64,000 bases of DNA. Source: CAVQBP01 sp963782475. Lineage in GTDB: Bacteria; Bacteroidota; Ignavibacteria; Ignavibacteriales; Ignavibacteriaceae. The DNA lies in the NCBI GenBank assembly GCA_963782475.1, contig CAWAJW010000003.1, forward strand, positions 186,001 to 250,000, read 5' to 3'. Positions 18,010 through 27,892 of the stretch are shown here, piece after piece. The notes beneath the pieces are model-generated. The model saw only the letters and a program-made list of their open reading frames with translations. It made no database searches and was not told the DNA's origin. Position numbers and translations under genes: made by a program. How positions within the stretch are numbered: the stretch's first letter is position 1; each line of letters starts with the position of its first letter.

Positions 18010-20016
18010 TTACTTCAGCAAAACAAATTTCTTAGTTGAAATAAAACTCCCTGCCTGCATTCTGTAAAAATAAATTCCACTTGCAAGATTGCCTGCATTA
18101 AAAACAACTAAATAATTACCTGCAGATTTTCTTTCATTAACCAGACTTGAAACTTTTCTGCCAAGGAGATCATATATATTCAAAGTTACAAGTGAGTTCT
18201 GCGGTATCGAATATTCTATGGTAGTTGAGGGATTAAACGGGTTTGGATAATTTTGAAAAAGATTATAGCTGAGGGGTATCTGCTTAATATCTTCAACTCC
18301 GGTTACTACCTGTAAAGTTGTATCTCTCCAGAATGTCCATCCTCCGCTCATAATTTCATAAATAAATTTGAATGTACCGGAGAAATGTGAATTAACTGTT
18401 ATATTAACATCGTTATCCGGTCCCGCTGCCGCCCCGGGAGCAATACTTGAAATAGTAATAGTATCCGGTGTTATCTTTGTTATCGTATTATCATCTGATG
18501 ATATTTTTACCTTAAGGTCTTTAACTGTATAGGATGAACCCTCGTTTGTAAAAATAGGGTTAACAGTGTAAAGTGTAGAAGATACTTTTGATACTGACAA
18601 AGAATCTATCTTTATAGGTCCCACAGTTGTAAACCTGGGACTGATTGGAGTGCTGGTGTATTTGTTCGTTGAATCTTCAGTTATACTCATGTTTAATTGG
18701 AAATAATCTTCAACATTCATTGGCGGAATATAAACTCCATAAATCCCGTCATTCGGCTGTGAATCCCCGTGCAGCCCATCATCATATAGAGTAAGCGAAT
18801 CTCTTAGCGTGCTCTCTAAATTAGAGTAAACAAGATTAGCAGTAAACTTGTGATTTGAAAAATTTAAAAATGAGGTTGTGAACAAAACAGAATCTATATT
18901 CTTTCTTGCAAATGTTCTATCGAGGTTTGGTTGTACCGAGATAATTTGTTTATCTGTAAATGCAATAAATTTATAAACAGAATCTTTTTCCCCACCGCTC
19001 CAGCCGGTGCCGTCCGGTGAAAAATCTACCCACAATCTTGATGTATTATCAACTACTTTCCAAGTCATCCCGCCATCACCTGAATAAGCTGTTCCTGCCT
19101 TCGCGGAATAGCCGGATTCACCTCTGTTATAATCTGATGTTAATATATAACCATTGTTTGAGCCTTTTATATAGTTTACTCCATAGTATGAAGGTGAACT
19201 AAATTTCATGTCAACAGGCTGCCAGGTTTTCCCGCCATCTGAAGTAATTGAAAGCTTATCATCTCCTGAGCCAGTATTGCCTATCTTTACAGGTGTGGAT
19301 GCTACTCCATTCAGACTATCTTTGAATGCAACGCTAAATCCTCTGCTGCCTAATACACTACGTGTAATAGTCCATGTTATTCCCTGGTCTGAGGTTCTAT
19401 ACAAAGATCCCGACCAAGTTGTAAACCAAAAACAATTGCCTGCGCCATTAGCATGACCTCTATATAGTGCAGTTTCACCTGACAGCGGTACTGGAATATT
19501 TACTGACGGAACACGAGACCAATTTGTTCCCGTATCGGAAGTGGTATAAATTTCCCAGTTACCTCCTGATGGATTACCCATACAAACACCATTACTCGAA
19601 TCAAAGAAGAATACTTGTAAAGGATCCGAATCAGTTTGATTGTAAGCGTCTGGATATCTAGTCCATGTTAATCCGCCATCAGAGGTTTTGTAAATACCAC
19701 GGCCGGATGCACCATGCAGTATGACAAAAGCAATATTCGAATCTAATGCAGCAATTCTTGAGCCTATTAAGCCGCTGGAAGCTGGAATTGTACCAACAGT
19801 CCAGGTTGTACCTCCGTCGGTAGTACGGACGAATTGGGAGCTATAAAAACTAGATCCCCAGCAGACATCCTTATTAACTGCAGAGAAAATTATTTGGGGA
19901 TTCTGTGCAGATGATAATCCTGTTGCCCTTTGAAGAATCCAGGGAGACTGGGCTATCGTGGTAAATGAAAATAGTGCAACTAATATGAAAATGAAAAAAA
20001 CCAAATGATTTTTCAT
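18010..20016 (-). CDS. Secreted BNR-type propeller protein with T9SS domain (copy 1)
   Basis: The 668 residues comprise a signal peptide (ending TIAQ, about 1-22), Asp-box blades (TTDGGTTWTV, TSDGGLTWTRY, TSDTGTNWSRV) to about residue 340, a Ser/Thr-rich Ig-like region with a DGIYGVYIP segment, and a T9SS domain (NYPNPFNPSTTIEYSIP to KKFVLLK). It lies 84 bp downstream of mddA copy 1 and probably shares its transcript. The C-terminal 300 codons are almost identical in DNA to the gene at 25795-27801, while the N-terminal half is clearly diverged. This copy is intact where the other has a stop codon (TGG complementary to 18337-18339). Confidence 0.88.
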   Translation of the reverse strand: MKNHLVFFIFILVALFSFTTIAQSPWILQRATGLSSAQNPQIIFSAVNKDVCWGSSFYSSQFVRTTDGGTTWTVGTIPASSGLIGSRIAALDSNIAFVILHGASGRGIYKTSDGGLTWTRYPDAYNQTDSDPLQVFFFDSSNGVCMGNPSGGNWEIYTTSDTGTNWSRVPSVNIPVPLSGETALYRGHANGAGNCFWFTTWSGSLYRTSDQGITWTITRSVLGSRGFSVAFKDSLNGVASTPVKIGNTGSGDDKLSITSDGGKTWQPVDMKFSSPSYYGVNYIKGSNNGYILTSDYNRGESGYSAKAGTAYSGDGGMTWKVVDNTSRLWVDFSPDGTGWSGGEKDSVYKFIAFTDKQIISVQPNLDRTFARKNIDSVLFTTSFLNFSNHKFTANLVYSNLESTLRDSLTLYDDGLHGDSQPNDGIYGVYIPPMNVEDYFQLNMSITEDSTNKYTSTPISPRFTTVGPIKIDSLSVSKVSSTLYTVNPIFTNEGSSYTVKDLKVKISSDDNTITKITPDTITISSIAPGAAAGPDNDVNITVNSHFSGTFKFIYEIMSGGWTFWRDTTLQVVTGVEDIKQIPLSYNLFQNYPNPFNPSTTIEYSIPQNSLVTLNIYDLLGRKVSSLVNERKSAGNYLVVFNAGNLASGIYFYRMQAGSFISTKKFVLLK

Positions 20017-20099
20017 AAGTTCTCCTTTTTTTCACTAAAAATTATTTATCTATTTTGCCTTATTTTTTATCTATGATTCAATAATTTTTAATTCAATTA

Positions 20100-20858
20100 C
20101 TACCTAATAACTTTTCCCATTTCCGGTTCATGCTTGGGGGGCATAGGGATTATTTGTGAGACTTCATGCTGGTATCTTATATAATCATTTCCATGGAGTT
20201 TAACCAAATCCCGTTCTTCAAGCTGAATTGCTGCAAGTATATATCCTGTTGTTGCAAATGCAAATAGGAGATGACCTGTTGTCATCTTTGGCGCCGCCCA
20301 AAATGCTATTATAAATCCTAACATTAACGGGTGTCTGACAATTTTATAAAAGAAAGGTGTTACAAATTTTGGTTTAACAGGCTCCTTGTGTTGAAGATTT
20401 CTGTAAACCTGCTGCAGTCCGAAAAGATTGAAATGATTAATAAGAAATGTTCCGAGTAAAACCGTGAACCATCCCAAATAAGAAATGAGAAACATAAAAG
20501 GATAAAGGAAGGAATCTTGAATATTCCATACAATCCCTGTAATTGGCCTCCAGAGAGTAAATAAAAGAATCAGACCAATACTTGAAAATAGAACATAAGT
20601 GCTTCGTTCAATAGGAAAGGGAACAATTTTTGTCCACCACTTCTTAAATCCCTGTCTCGCCATTATGCTGTGCTGAAATGCAAACAGGGAAAGGAATAAA
20701 ATGTCGATCAGCCAAACGTAACTAGTTCCGCCCTGGAGACCGTAATCGATGGTTTTAGGAACTATAATATTTTCAACAAATCCTATAGCATAAAGAAAGG
20801 TTACAAAAAATATCGAGTAACAAATTACTCCATATAGAAAAAAAACAAATCTTTTCAT
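20100..20858 (-). CDS. mddA: Methanethiol S-methyltransferase (MddA), copy 1
   Basis: This 252-residue integral membrane protein of the NnrU/isoprenylcysteine methyltransferase superfamily closely follows the MddA pattern: YGVICYSIFFVTFLYAIGFV at the start, FAFQHSIMAR, WRPITGIVWN, FLINHFNLFGLQQV, the cofactor-site motif IVRHPLMLGFIIAFW and a final LEERDLVKLHGNDY. MddA methylates methanethiol with S-adenosylmethionine to give dimethyl sulfide. An AGGAGG-type ribosome site (GAGGTCCTC complement) precedes the ATG. The promoter core and a 21-bp operator array lie upstream, in the 196-bp gap after HTCS3. A second copy is at 27893-28657. Confidence 0.85.
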   Translation of the reverse strand: MKRFVFFLYGVICYSIFFVTFLYAIGFVENIIVPKTIDYGLQGGTSYVWLIDILFLSLFAFQHSIMARQGFKKWWTKIVPFPIERSTYVLFSSIGLILLFTLWRPITGIVWNIQDSFLYPFMFLISYLGWFTVLLGTFLINHFNLFGLQQVYRNLQHKEPVKPKFVTPFFYKIVRHPLMLGFIIAFWAAPKMTTGHLLFAFATTGYILAAIQLEERDLVKLHGNDYIRYQHEVSQIIPMPPKHEPEMGKVIR

Positions 20859-20894
20859 GAGGACCTCCTGTTATTGTTTTTATTTTACTAGTTC

Positions 20895-20926
20895 AAATAA
20901 AACAATTTAGGAGGGGCAGGGCATAG
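20895..20926 (-). promoter_or_regulatory. Candidate promoter core of mddA copy 1
   Basis: AAATAAAACAATT (20895-20907), 14 bases including GAGGGG, then CATAG (20922-20926). This is the same layout as at four other secreted-protein promoters in the window. Confidence 0.5.
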
Positions 20927-20930
20927 CAAG

Positions 20931-20993
20931 TATATGTTAAAAGCTTGCTATTATATTGCAAAAGATTAATACTATATTGCAAAAGCTTAATAT
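20931..20993 (-). promoter_or_regulatory. Three-unit 21-bp operator array in the HTCS3-mddA gap
   Basis: TATATGTTAAAAG (20931), TATATTGCAAAAG (20952) and TATATTGCAAAAG (20973) are spaced exactly 21 bp. The array lies between the HTCS3 stop (21054) and the mddA promoter core. Its ATATTGCA core resembles ATGTTGCA of the HTCS1 target array, in line with the closer relation of the HTCS1 and HTCS3 AraC domains. Confidence 0.6.
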
Positions 20994-21053
20994 TATGAAG
21001 CTTGTTTCGAATTTATCCAAGAGGGAGATATTTAAGAAGTTAAGATAGAACAG

Positions 21054-24000
21054 TCATGCTATGAAATTTTTGGGCGGATAACCAAATTCTTCTTTGAAGC
21101 ACTTTGAGAAATAAACCGGGCTCGAAAAGCCGACAGAATATGCTATTTCAGATATATTACCGTCTCCGTTTTCAATCATCGCTTTTGCCTTTAATAACCT
21201 GATTGATCTAACAAAAAGATTGGGAGATTTACCTGTTAAAGCTTTAATTTTTCTAAAAACTTGTGAATAGCTCATTCCCAATTTTCTGCCAAGTTCTTCA
21301 GTACTAAAATCTTCTTCCGATATATGCTCGTTAATTATTTTTTCGATTTTATCTAGAAACCTTTCATCTACGCTTCTAAGTTTCACAGGTTTACTTTGAT
21401 TAGATAAAGAACTGTTCTCTTTTACCGTTGCTGCACTCATTTCTATTTTACTTAACTTTTCCTGAAGTTTCTTTCTAAGGTTTATTAAATTCTTGATCCT
21501 AACTTGAAGTTCCTTTATATCAAATGGTTTTGTAAGATAATCATCTGCGCCTGTTTCCAGGCCTTCTAATTTATTTTCATGTCCTATCTTTGCAGTTAAT
21601 ATTATAACCGGTATGTGACTTGTCTTTTCACTGTTCTTTAAGATTCTCGTCATTTCATTTCCATCCATCTTAGGCATCATCATATCACTGATAATAAGAT
21701 CGGGGATTATACTCTCGGCTTTTCTTATCCCTTGTTCACCATTTACAGCTTCTTCAACGACATAATCTTTTTCCAGAATTTCTTTTATATATTCTCTCAT
21801 ATCATAATTGTCTTCAACAATGAGTATAATTGTTTTATCTTCCTCATTTGCGACCTCTTTGAGGGCATTTATATCTCTGTAATCTTCCTCAAGGCCGGAT
21901 AGAATAAAATTGTCTGTTCCACTTGAAATTTCAACTCCTTTTCCTTCTATTTCTTCAACTATTTCTTCATTGTTTATATGCTCCTTTCCGAGGGGAAGGT
22001 TAACTGTAAATTCCGTCCATAGTCCAATTTCACTTTCTACAGAAATACTCCCGTGATGAAGTTCAACTAATTCTTTTGCTAATGCCAAACCTATTCCGGT
22101 ACCCTGATGTTCTTTTGTAATAGATGAGTCAACCTTGTAAAACCTGTCAAATAATTTGGGTATCTCATCCCGTGGTATTCCAATTCCTGTATCTCTTATT
22201 TTTATTTCTGCATTTTTATCATTCTGCTTAAGCGAGACTGTTATTTTTCCATTATTTGGTGTAAACTTAAACGCATTCGATAAAATATTCGAGAATACTT
22301 TTATCATTTTTTCCTTATCAAAGTAAACTTCTATAAATTCTTTTACCGAAACTATCTTTAATGTTATATCTTTTTGTTCAGACAGTGATTCGAATGAAAG
22401 TGCTATTCCTTTCACAAATGAAACTATATTATTTTTTGACGCTTCCAGCTTGAGTTTTCCTGCCTCCAATTTAGAGAGATCAAGCAGCTGATTAACTAAT
22501 TGCAGCAGCCGTCTCGAGTTTCTCCTGATTATACCGGCATCTTTCTGTACATCATCTGAAGAACCGGATATTATTTTTTCTGAGGGACCCAGGATAAGAG
22601 TTAGAGGAGTTCTAAACTCGTGAGAAATGTTTGCAAAAAATCTCGATTTTATTTTATCTGTTTCAACCTTTTCCTTTAGAACTGCTTCATCAAGTTTAAT
22701 TTTATCTTTCAGCTGCACTCTGTTTAATTCATATTTACGCAAACCATATAAGCTAAAGACTATAAATAATCCGTAAGAAATATAAGCCCATGTTGTCCGC
22801 CACCAGGGAGGGAAGATTGTGACAGTTAAAGAAGCTCCTTTTTTATTCCAGATTTCCTCGGAGTTGGAACCAATAACTCTGAAAGTATATGTACCATAAT
22901 TGAGATTCATATATGTCGCCTGATGCCGTGTTCCGCAATAGATCCAATCTCTATCATATCCTTCAAGCTTATAGGCATATTGATTCCGATAGCTATTTAT
23001 GAAATTTAAAGCAGAGAATTCAATCGAAAATTCGTTCTGCCGATAGGTAAGATCTATATTTCTTTTTACAGAAATGCTTGAATCCAGTTGGACAGACCGG
23101 TCTGAAATTTTAAAATCTGTAAGAACTATGGGAGGAGCGGGGTTGTCACTATATAAGCTATCCGGATTAAAGATTGAAATTCCGGTATAGTTCCCGAAAT
23201 ATAAATTTCCTGATGCATCCTTACATGCATCATATACATAATATTTAATCAGTCCATAGCTTTTTCCAAAATTTTTAAACTGTTTTGTCTGCGTGTTAAA
23301 CATTGAAATTCTACTATTTGTTGCTACCCATATATTGCCGTGTTTATCTTCAAGTAACGAATAAACCGCCTCATCAGTCAGATTATTTGATTTTCCAAAT
23401 AGAGTAAATGTATCTGATTTTCTATTGTAACGCACAAGGCCCTGGGCTGTTGCAAGCCAGATTACACCATTATGATCTTCAAGAATCCCCAACACATAAT
23501 AGTACCATAGGCTGTCTACATTATTAGAGTGTGGATAATACCATTTAAAGGTTTCATTTGACAGATTGAATTTTGCTAATCCCTTATAAGTTCCTACCCA
23601 GAGAAAACCGCGGCTATCAATTAACATTGAAAAGACGGCTTCATACTTAAAAGATGGTGACTTAGAGTCAGGTGTATTTAAAGGAAAATGTTTAAATGTT
23701 CCGTTATTTCTATCATATTTTTCAATGCCATGACTAAAGGTCCCTAACCAGATGACTCCGTTGTTATCCTCAGCAATCGAAGTTATTTGATTATCCGAAA
23801 TACTATTTGAATCATGAGGATCATGAAGATACCGGATAATTTTTTTTGTTTTAAGATCAATCACGTAGAGCCCTTGAACCGATCCGAACCAGAGTTTATT
23901 AGTCGTTTTATCTTTGAAGATCGAATTATTTAGAGCGGATATACCTTTTAAAAAGGCGGGACCCGTGCTAAAATCCGGATTAATTGATTTTACTCCATCT

Positions 24001-25187
24001 GAACTTCCTATCCAAATAACACCATTATCATCCCGGTACATTGCATTTATTGATAGATTTGATATGTTTCCAATTCTTTCAGCATTTTTAACACTATTTT
24101 GTGCGCGGAGAAAACTTTTGGACCGGAGAACCAGCTTATACAATCCATCATTAAACGTCCCTACCCATATAATACCCGAATGGTCCATATACAAAGATAG
24201 TATATTCATATTTTGGTTCTCGCTCTGGTTGTCATTTAATGAGTAAGAAGAGAATTTTCCCGATTGAAGATTGTATTTATTTACCCCTCCTCCCCAAGTC
24301 GCGATAAGCAAATTCCCGCTATCATCCTCAGATATACATTTTATATCATTGCTGCTTAAACTGTTTGGATTGTGATCGTCATGTGTGAAGTGAATGAAAG
24401 TTTGATTTGCGAATTCGAATTTGTCGAGCCCTTCATTTGTTCCAATCCAGAGATTGCCCAACTTATCTTGAAAAATTGATGTAACCCAGTTTTGCTGCAG
24501 GCTTTTAGGATTCGAAGGGTTATGAACAAACTGCTTAATAATTCCTGAAGAGGGATCAAACAAATTTAGCCCTCCATCCGACCGCAGATAGGTTCCTGTT
24601 CCAATCCATAAATTTCCTGTTTTGTCCTGGTATATTACGCCAATATATTTACCGTTCAGTTTATTTAGCTCACCGGATTTATCTTTAACAAGAGTAAAAA
24701 TTCCTTCTTTGATATTGAAATTATAAAGCGCTGATCTGGTACCGATCCAGAAATTTCCTTTTTTATCTTCGCATATAGTGTGTATACCCGGATCTTCATA
24801 ACTGGTTTTAACATTCGTTGTATCTATTGGTAATATATACTGTGTGAATGAATCAGTGGTTCTGTTATATTTATTTAAACCTGTTGCTGTACCGACCCAA
24901 AGAATACCTGATTGATCCTCAATAATAGAAAATATAATTTGATTAGCACCTGTTCCTTGTAAATATAACTTAAATCGATATCCGTCAAACTTGCACAAGC
25001 CGTCATCTGTCCCAATCCACAAATACCCAAACCTGTCTTTTAGAATACAGATGATTTTTGAGCTCGGTAATCCATTATCTATATCGAAATGTTCCACAGT
25101 ATAACCCTGCTGAGCGTAGCAATCTTCTTTCGGCAAAAAAAGAAGAATGACAATCAAAACCATTGCTAATCGAAATGTATAATTCAT
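21054..25187 (-). CDS. HTCS3: hybrid two-component system sensor/regulator
   Basis: A 1377-residue paralogue of HTCS1: signal peptide (about 1-25), about 14 Reg_prop blades, Y_Y_Y domain (about 715-780), membrane helix (about 787-810), HisKA with His856, HATPase, receiver with Asp1168 (ISDMMMPKMDG) and AraC-type domain (MSYSQVFRKIKALTGKSP onward). Its HATPase loop between KITVSL and EIKIRDTGIGIP is short and free of insertions, so it serves as the uninterrupted reference for the other paralogues. A 21-bp GTAACATT-type pair lies 220 bp upstream. The downstream neighbours are mddA and a T9SS propeller, the likely targets. Confidence 0.93.
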   Translation of the reverse strand: MNYTFRLAMVLIVILLFLPKEDCYAQQGYTVEHFDIDNGLPSSKIICILKDRFGYLWIGTDDGLCKFDGYRFKLYLQGTGANQIIFSIIEDQSGILWVGTATGLNKYNRTTDSFTQYILPIDTTNVKTSYEDPGIHTICEDKKGNFWIGTRSALYNFNIKEGIFTLVKDKSGELNKLNGKYIGVIYQDKTGNLWIGTGTYLRSDGGLNLFDPSSGIIKQFVHNPSNPKSLQQNWVTSIFQDKLGNLWIGTNEGLDKFEFANQTFIHFTHDDHNPNSLSSNDIKCISEDDSGNLLIATWGGGVNKYNLQSGKFSSYSLNDNQSENQNMNILSLYMDHSGIIWVGTFNDGLYKLVLRSKSFLRAQNSVKNAERIGNISNLSINAMYRDDNGVIWIGSSDGVKSINPDFSTGPAFLKGISALNNSIFKDKTTNKLWFGSVQGLYVIDLKTKKIIRYLHDPHDSNSISDNQITSIAEDNNGVIWLGTFSHGIEKYDRNNGTFKHFPLNTPDSKSPSFKYEAVFSMLIDSRGFLWVGTYKGLAKFNLSNETFKWYYPHSNNVDSLWYYYVLGILEDHNGVIWLATAQGLVRYNRKSDTFTLFGKSNNLTDEAVYSLLEDKHGNIWVATNSRISMFNTQTKQFKNFGKSYGLIKYYVYDACKDASGNLYFGNYTGISIFNPDSLYSDNPAPPIVLTDFKISDRSVQLDSSISVKRNIDLTYRQNEFSIEFSALNFINSYRNQYAYKLEGYDRDWIYCGTRHQATYMNLNYGTYTFRVIGSNSEEIWNKKGASLTVTIFPPWWRTTWAYISYGLFIVFSLYGLRKYELNRVQLKDKIKLDEAVLKEKVETDKIKSRFFANISHEFRTPLTLILGPSEKIISGSSDDVQKDAGIIRRNSRRLLQLVNQLLDLSKLEAGKLKLEASKNNIVSFVKGIALSFESLSEQKDITLKIVSVKEFIEVYFDKEKMIKVFSNILSNAFKFTPNNGKITVSLKQNDKNAEIKIRDTGIGIPRDEIPKLFDRFYKVDSSITKEHQGTGIGLALAKELVELHHGSISVESEIGLWTEFTVNLPLGKEHINNEEIVEEIEGKGVEISSGTDNFILSGLEEDYRDINALKEVANEEDKTIILIVEDNYDMREYIKEILEKDYVVEEAVNGEQGIRKAESIIPDLIISDMMMPKMDGNEMTRILKNSEKTSHIPVIILTAKIGHENKLEGLETGADDYLTKPFDIKELQVRIKNLINLRKKLQEKLSKIEMSAATVKENSSLSNQSKPVKLRSVDERFLDKIEKIINEHISEEDFSTEELGRKLGMSYSQVFRKIKALTGKSPNLFVRSIRLLKAKAMIENGDGNISEIAYSVGFSSPVYFSKCFKEEFGYPPKNFIA

Positions 25188-25406
25188 AATTATATATTTA
25201 AAAACTTAAGTTATATATTACATTACTTTCTTAACTCTAATTTCTTAAATAACTTTCAAAAAAATATTTAGGACTATAATTCGGGAATAGAAGATTTGAG
25301 GTCGTTTACAATATAAAAAAGAAAAAAAATAATTATCAAGTAGAATGAGCTTTTAAAAAAGATAATGTGATTTTAGAGATAATAGTTTAAATCTTCAACT
25401 CCATTT

Positions 25407-25436
25407 GTAACATTTGTTTTAAGATATGTAGCACTT
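25407..25436 (-). promoter_or_regulatory. 21-bp pair upstream of HTCS3
   Basis: GTAACATTT (25407) and GTAGCACTT (25428) are 21 bp apart. Equivalent pairs precede HTCS4 (36717/36738) and HTCS5 (44673/44694). This suggests that the sensor genes themselves share one operator class, perhaps through autoregulation or a master regulator; that is inferred. Confidence 0.45.
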
Positions 25437-25744
25437 ATTGTACTAAAATTTAATATTTCAAAATGGGATTATAATTTAGAACCTTCTGAAGTAATTGTTA
25501 TTAAAAATTAGGTGTCTAAAGACATAGATTTGATAGTATGCAGCATAAAGGTTTAATAAGAAAAAATTCTCGGGCAAAAGAGATTAAATTAATTCAAAAA
25601 TTCAACATTTAATAATTAAGCAAGGTTTTTTTGCCTAGTGACTATGATAATCATAAAATGATTCAGTGATTAGATAAAAAAATATTTGCGTGAGTGATTG
25701 GTAGGGGATTAGGCAAGCAATTATTTCTTTGATAGAATGAAAAT

Positions 25745-25784
25745 AAAAGGTGATATCTCCTTTTAAGAAAAGATATCACCTTTT
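25745..25784 (-). terminator. GGTGATATC-type terminator hairpin, copy 3 (perfect)
   Basis: AAAAGGTGATATCT (25745-25758) pairs perfectly over 14 bp with AGATATCACCTTTT (25771-25784). On the minus strand it follows the TAA at 25795-25797, and the 3' side runs into TTTTATTTTC, as an intrinsic terminator would. Confidence 0.7.
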
Positions 25785-25794
25785 ATAATTTCTT

Positions 25795-26121
25795 TTACTT
25801 CAGCAAAACAAATTTCTTAGTTGAAATAAAACTCCCTGCCTGCATTCTGTAAAAATAAATTCCACTTGCAAGATTGCCTGCATTAAAAACAACTAAATAA
25901 TTACCTGCAGATTTTCTTTCATTAACCAGACTTGAAACTTTTCTGCCAAGGAGATCATATATATTCAAAGTTACAAGTGAGTTCTGCGGTATCGAATATT
26001 CTATGGTAGTTGAGGGATTAAACGGGTTTGGATAATTTTGAAAAAGATTATAGCTGAGGGGTATCTGCTTAATATCTTCAACTCCGGTTACTACCTGTAA
26101 AGTTGTATCTCTCCAGAATGT
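25795..26121 (-). pseudogene. Detached C-terminal sorting domain of propeller copy 2
   Basis: After the premature TGA the frame stays open to a TAA at 25795-25797 and still encodes the complete T9SS domain (NYPNPFNPSTTIEYSIP to KKFVLLK). It differs from copy 1 by almost nothing. Decay is therefore very recent, or the stop is a base error. Confidence 0.75.
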
Positions 26122-27801
26122 TCATCCTCCGCTCATAATTTCATAAATAAATTTGAATGTACCGGAGAAATGTGAATTAACTGTTATATTAACATCGTTA
26201 TCCGTTCCCGCTGCCGCCCCGGGAGCAATACTTGAAATAGTAATAGTATCCGGTGTTATCTTTGTTATCGTATTATCATCTGATGATATTTTTACCTTAA
26301 GGTCTTTAACTGTATAGGATGAACCCTCGTTTGTAAAAATAGGGTTAACAGTGTAAAGTGTAGAAGATACTTTTGATACTGACAAAGAATCTATCTTTAT
26401 AGGTCCCACAGTTGTAAACCTGGGACTGATTGGAGTGCTGGTGTATTTGTTCGTTGAATCTTCAGTTATACTCATGTTTAATTGGAAATAATCTTCAACA
26501 TTCATTGGCGGAATATAAACTCCATAAATCCCGTCATTCGGCTGTGAATCCCCGTGCAGCCCATCATCATATAGAGTAAGCGAATCTCTTAGCGTGCTCT
26601 CTAAATTAGAGTAAACAAGATTAGCAGTAAACTTGTGATTTGAAAAATTTAAAAATGAGGTTGTGAACAAAACAGAATCTATATTATTTCTTGCAAATGT
26701 TCTATCAAGACTTGGTTGTAGTTCGATAATCTCTTTATCTGCTAAAGCAATCCACTTATACACGGAATCATTTTCCCCGCCGCTCCAGCCAGTGCCGTCC
26801 GGTGAAAAATCTACCCACAATCTTGAAGTTTTATCAACTACTCTCCATGTCATCCCGCCATCACTCGAAAACGATGTCCCAGGTTGAAATGAATATCCGG
26901 GTTCCCCTTTATTATAATCTGATGTTAAGATATAATCATTCTTTGAACCTTTTATATAGTTTACTCCATAGAATGAAGGTGAACTAAATTTTACATTAAC
27001 AGGCTGCCATGTTTTCCCGCCATCTGAAGTAATTGAAAGTTTATGACCTCCTGACCCTGCATTTCCCGCCTGCAGAGGTGAACAGGCTACTCCATTCAGA
27101 CTATCTTTGAATGCAACACTAAACCCCATGTTGCCAAGTGCTTTACGTGTAACGGTCCATGTTGCTCCTCTGTCAGAAGTTCTGTACAAAGAACCGGACC
27201 ATGTTGTAAACCAAAAACAATTGTCTGCTCCATTAGCATGACCTCTATATAATGCGGTTTCACCTGCAACGGGTGCTGGAATATTCGCAGATGGAACCAG
27301 ATTCCAATCTATTCCTCCATTGGAAGTCGTATAAATTTCCCAGTTGCCTCCCGATGGATTACCCACGCAAACCCCATTACTCGTATCAAAGAAGAAAACC
27401 TGTAAAGGATCTGAATTAGTTCCATTATAGGCATCTGCATATCTTGTCCACGTTAATCCTCCATCGGAAGTTTTGTAAATACCGCGGCCTGATGCCCCAT
27501 GCAGTATTACAAAAGCAATATTCGAATCTAATGCCGCAATTCTTGAACCTATTAAGCCGCTGGAAGCTGGAATTTTGCTAACGGTCCAGTGTGCACCTCC
27601 ATCAACTGTACGGACGAATTGGGTGCTATAAAAACTAGATCCCCAGCAAACGTCCTTATTAACTGCAGAGAAAATTATTTGGGGGTTCTGTGCTGATGCT
27701 AATCCAGCTGCCCTTTGAAGAATCCAGGGAGATTGGGCCTTTGTTGTAAATGGTAATAGTGTTATTAATATGAAAATGAAAGAAACTAATAGATTTTTCA
27801 T
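26122..27801 (-). CDS. Secreted BNR-type propeller protein, copy 2, truncated by nonsense mutation
   Basis: The 559 codons match the 18010-20016 gene: signal peptide (ending TKAQ), Asp-box blades (TVDGGAHWTV, TSDGGLTWTRY) and Ig-like part. A G-to-A change in the coding strand turns the tryptophan codon TGG into TGA (complement of 26122-26124), so the T9SS sorting domain is not made and the protein would not be exported by that route. The N-terminal half differs from copy 1 at many positions, but from about 26702 downward the two are nearly identical, indicating gene conversion. It lies 92 bp downstream of mddA copy 2. Confidence 0.85.
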   Translation of the reverse strand: MKNLLVSFIFILITLLPFTTKAQSPWILQRAAGLASAQNPQIIFSAVNKDVCWGSSFYSTQFVRTVDGGAHWTVSKIPASSGLIGSRIAALDSNIAFVILHGASGRGIYKTSDGGLTWTRYADAYNGTNSDPLQVFFFDTSNGVCVGNPSGGNWEIYTTSNGGIDWNLVPSANIPAPVAGETALYRGHANGADNCFWFTTWSGSLYRTSDRGATWTVTRKALGNMGFSVAFKDSLNGVACSPLQAGNAGSGGHKLSITSDGGKTWQPVNVKFSSPSFYGVNYIKGSKNDYILTSDYNKGEPGYSFQPGTSFSSDGGMTWRVVDKTSRLWVDFSPDGTGWSGGENDSVYKWIALADKEIIELQPSLDRTFARNNIDSVLFTTSFLNFSNHKFTANLVYSNLESTLRDSLTLYDDGLHGDSQPNDGIYGVYIPPMNVEDYFQLNMSITEDSTNKYTSTPISPRFTTVGPIKIDSLSVSKVSSTLYTVNPIFTNEGSSYTVKDLKVKISSDDNTITKITPDTITISSIAPGAAAGTDNDVNITVNSHFSGTFKFIYEIMSGG

Positions 27802-27892
27802 GGGTTCTCCTTTCTCAGTTAAAAGTATTTATCAATTTTGGCTTAATTTTTATTTATGATTTTATGATTTTTAAACTCTTTGAATTTTTAAT

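Larger units (their letters stand above)
25254..25797. repeat. Duplicated HTCS upstream region, copy A
   Basis: From about 25254 to the end of the sorting-domain tail this stretch is near-identical to 36564-37110 upstream of HTCS4; for example GGACTATAATTCGGGAATAG occurs at 25271 and at 36581. A weaker relative lies upstream of HTCS5 (about 44530-44700). The copy holds the 21-bp pair and ends in the terminator hairpin. It contains no gene. Confidence 0.8.

Noticed and set aside
17879..18067. Plus-strand open frame after the kinase
   Set aside because: It starts inside the propeller remnant and runs through the hairpin into the antisense of the T9SS gene; only the remnant part is meaningful.
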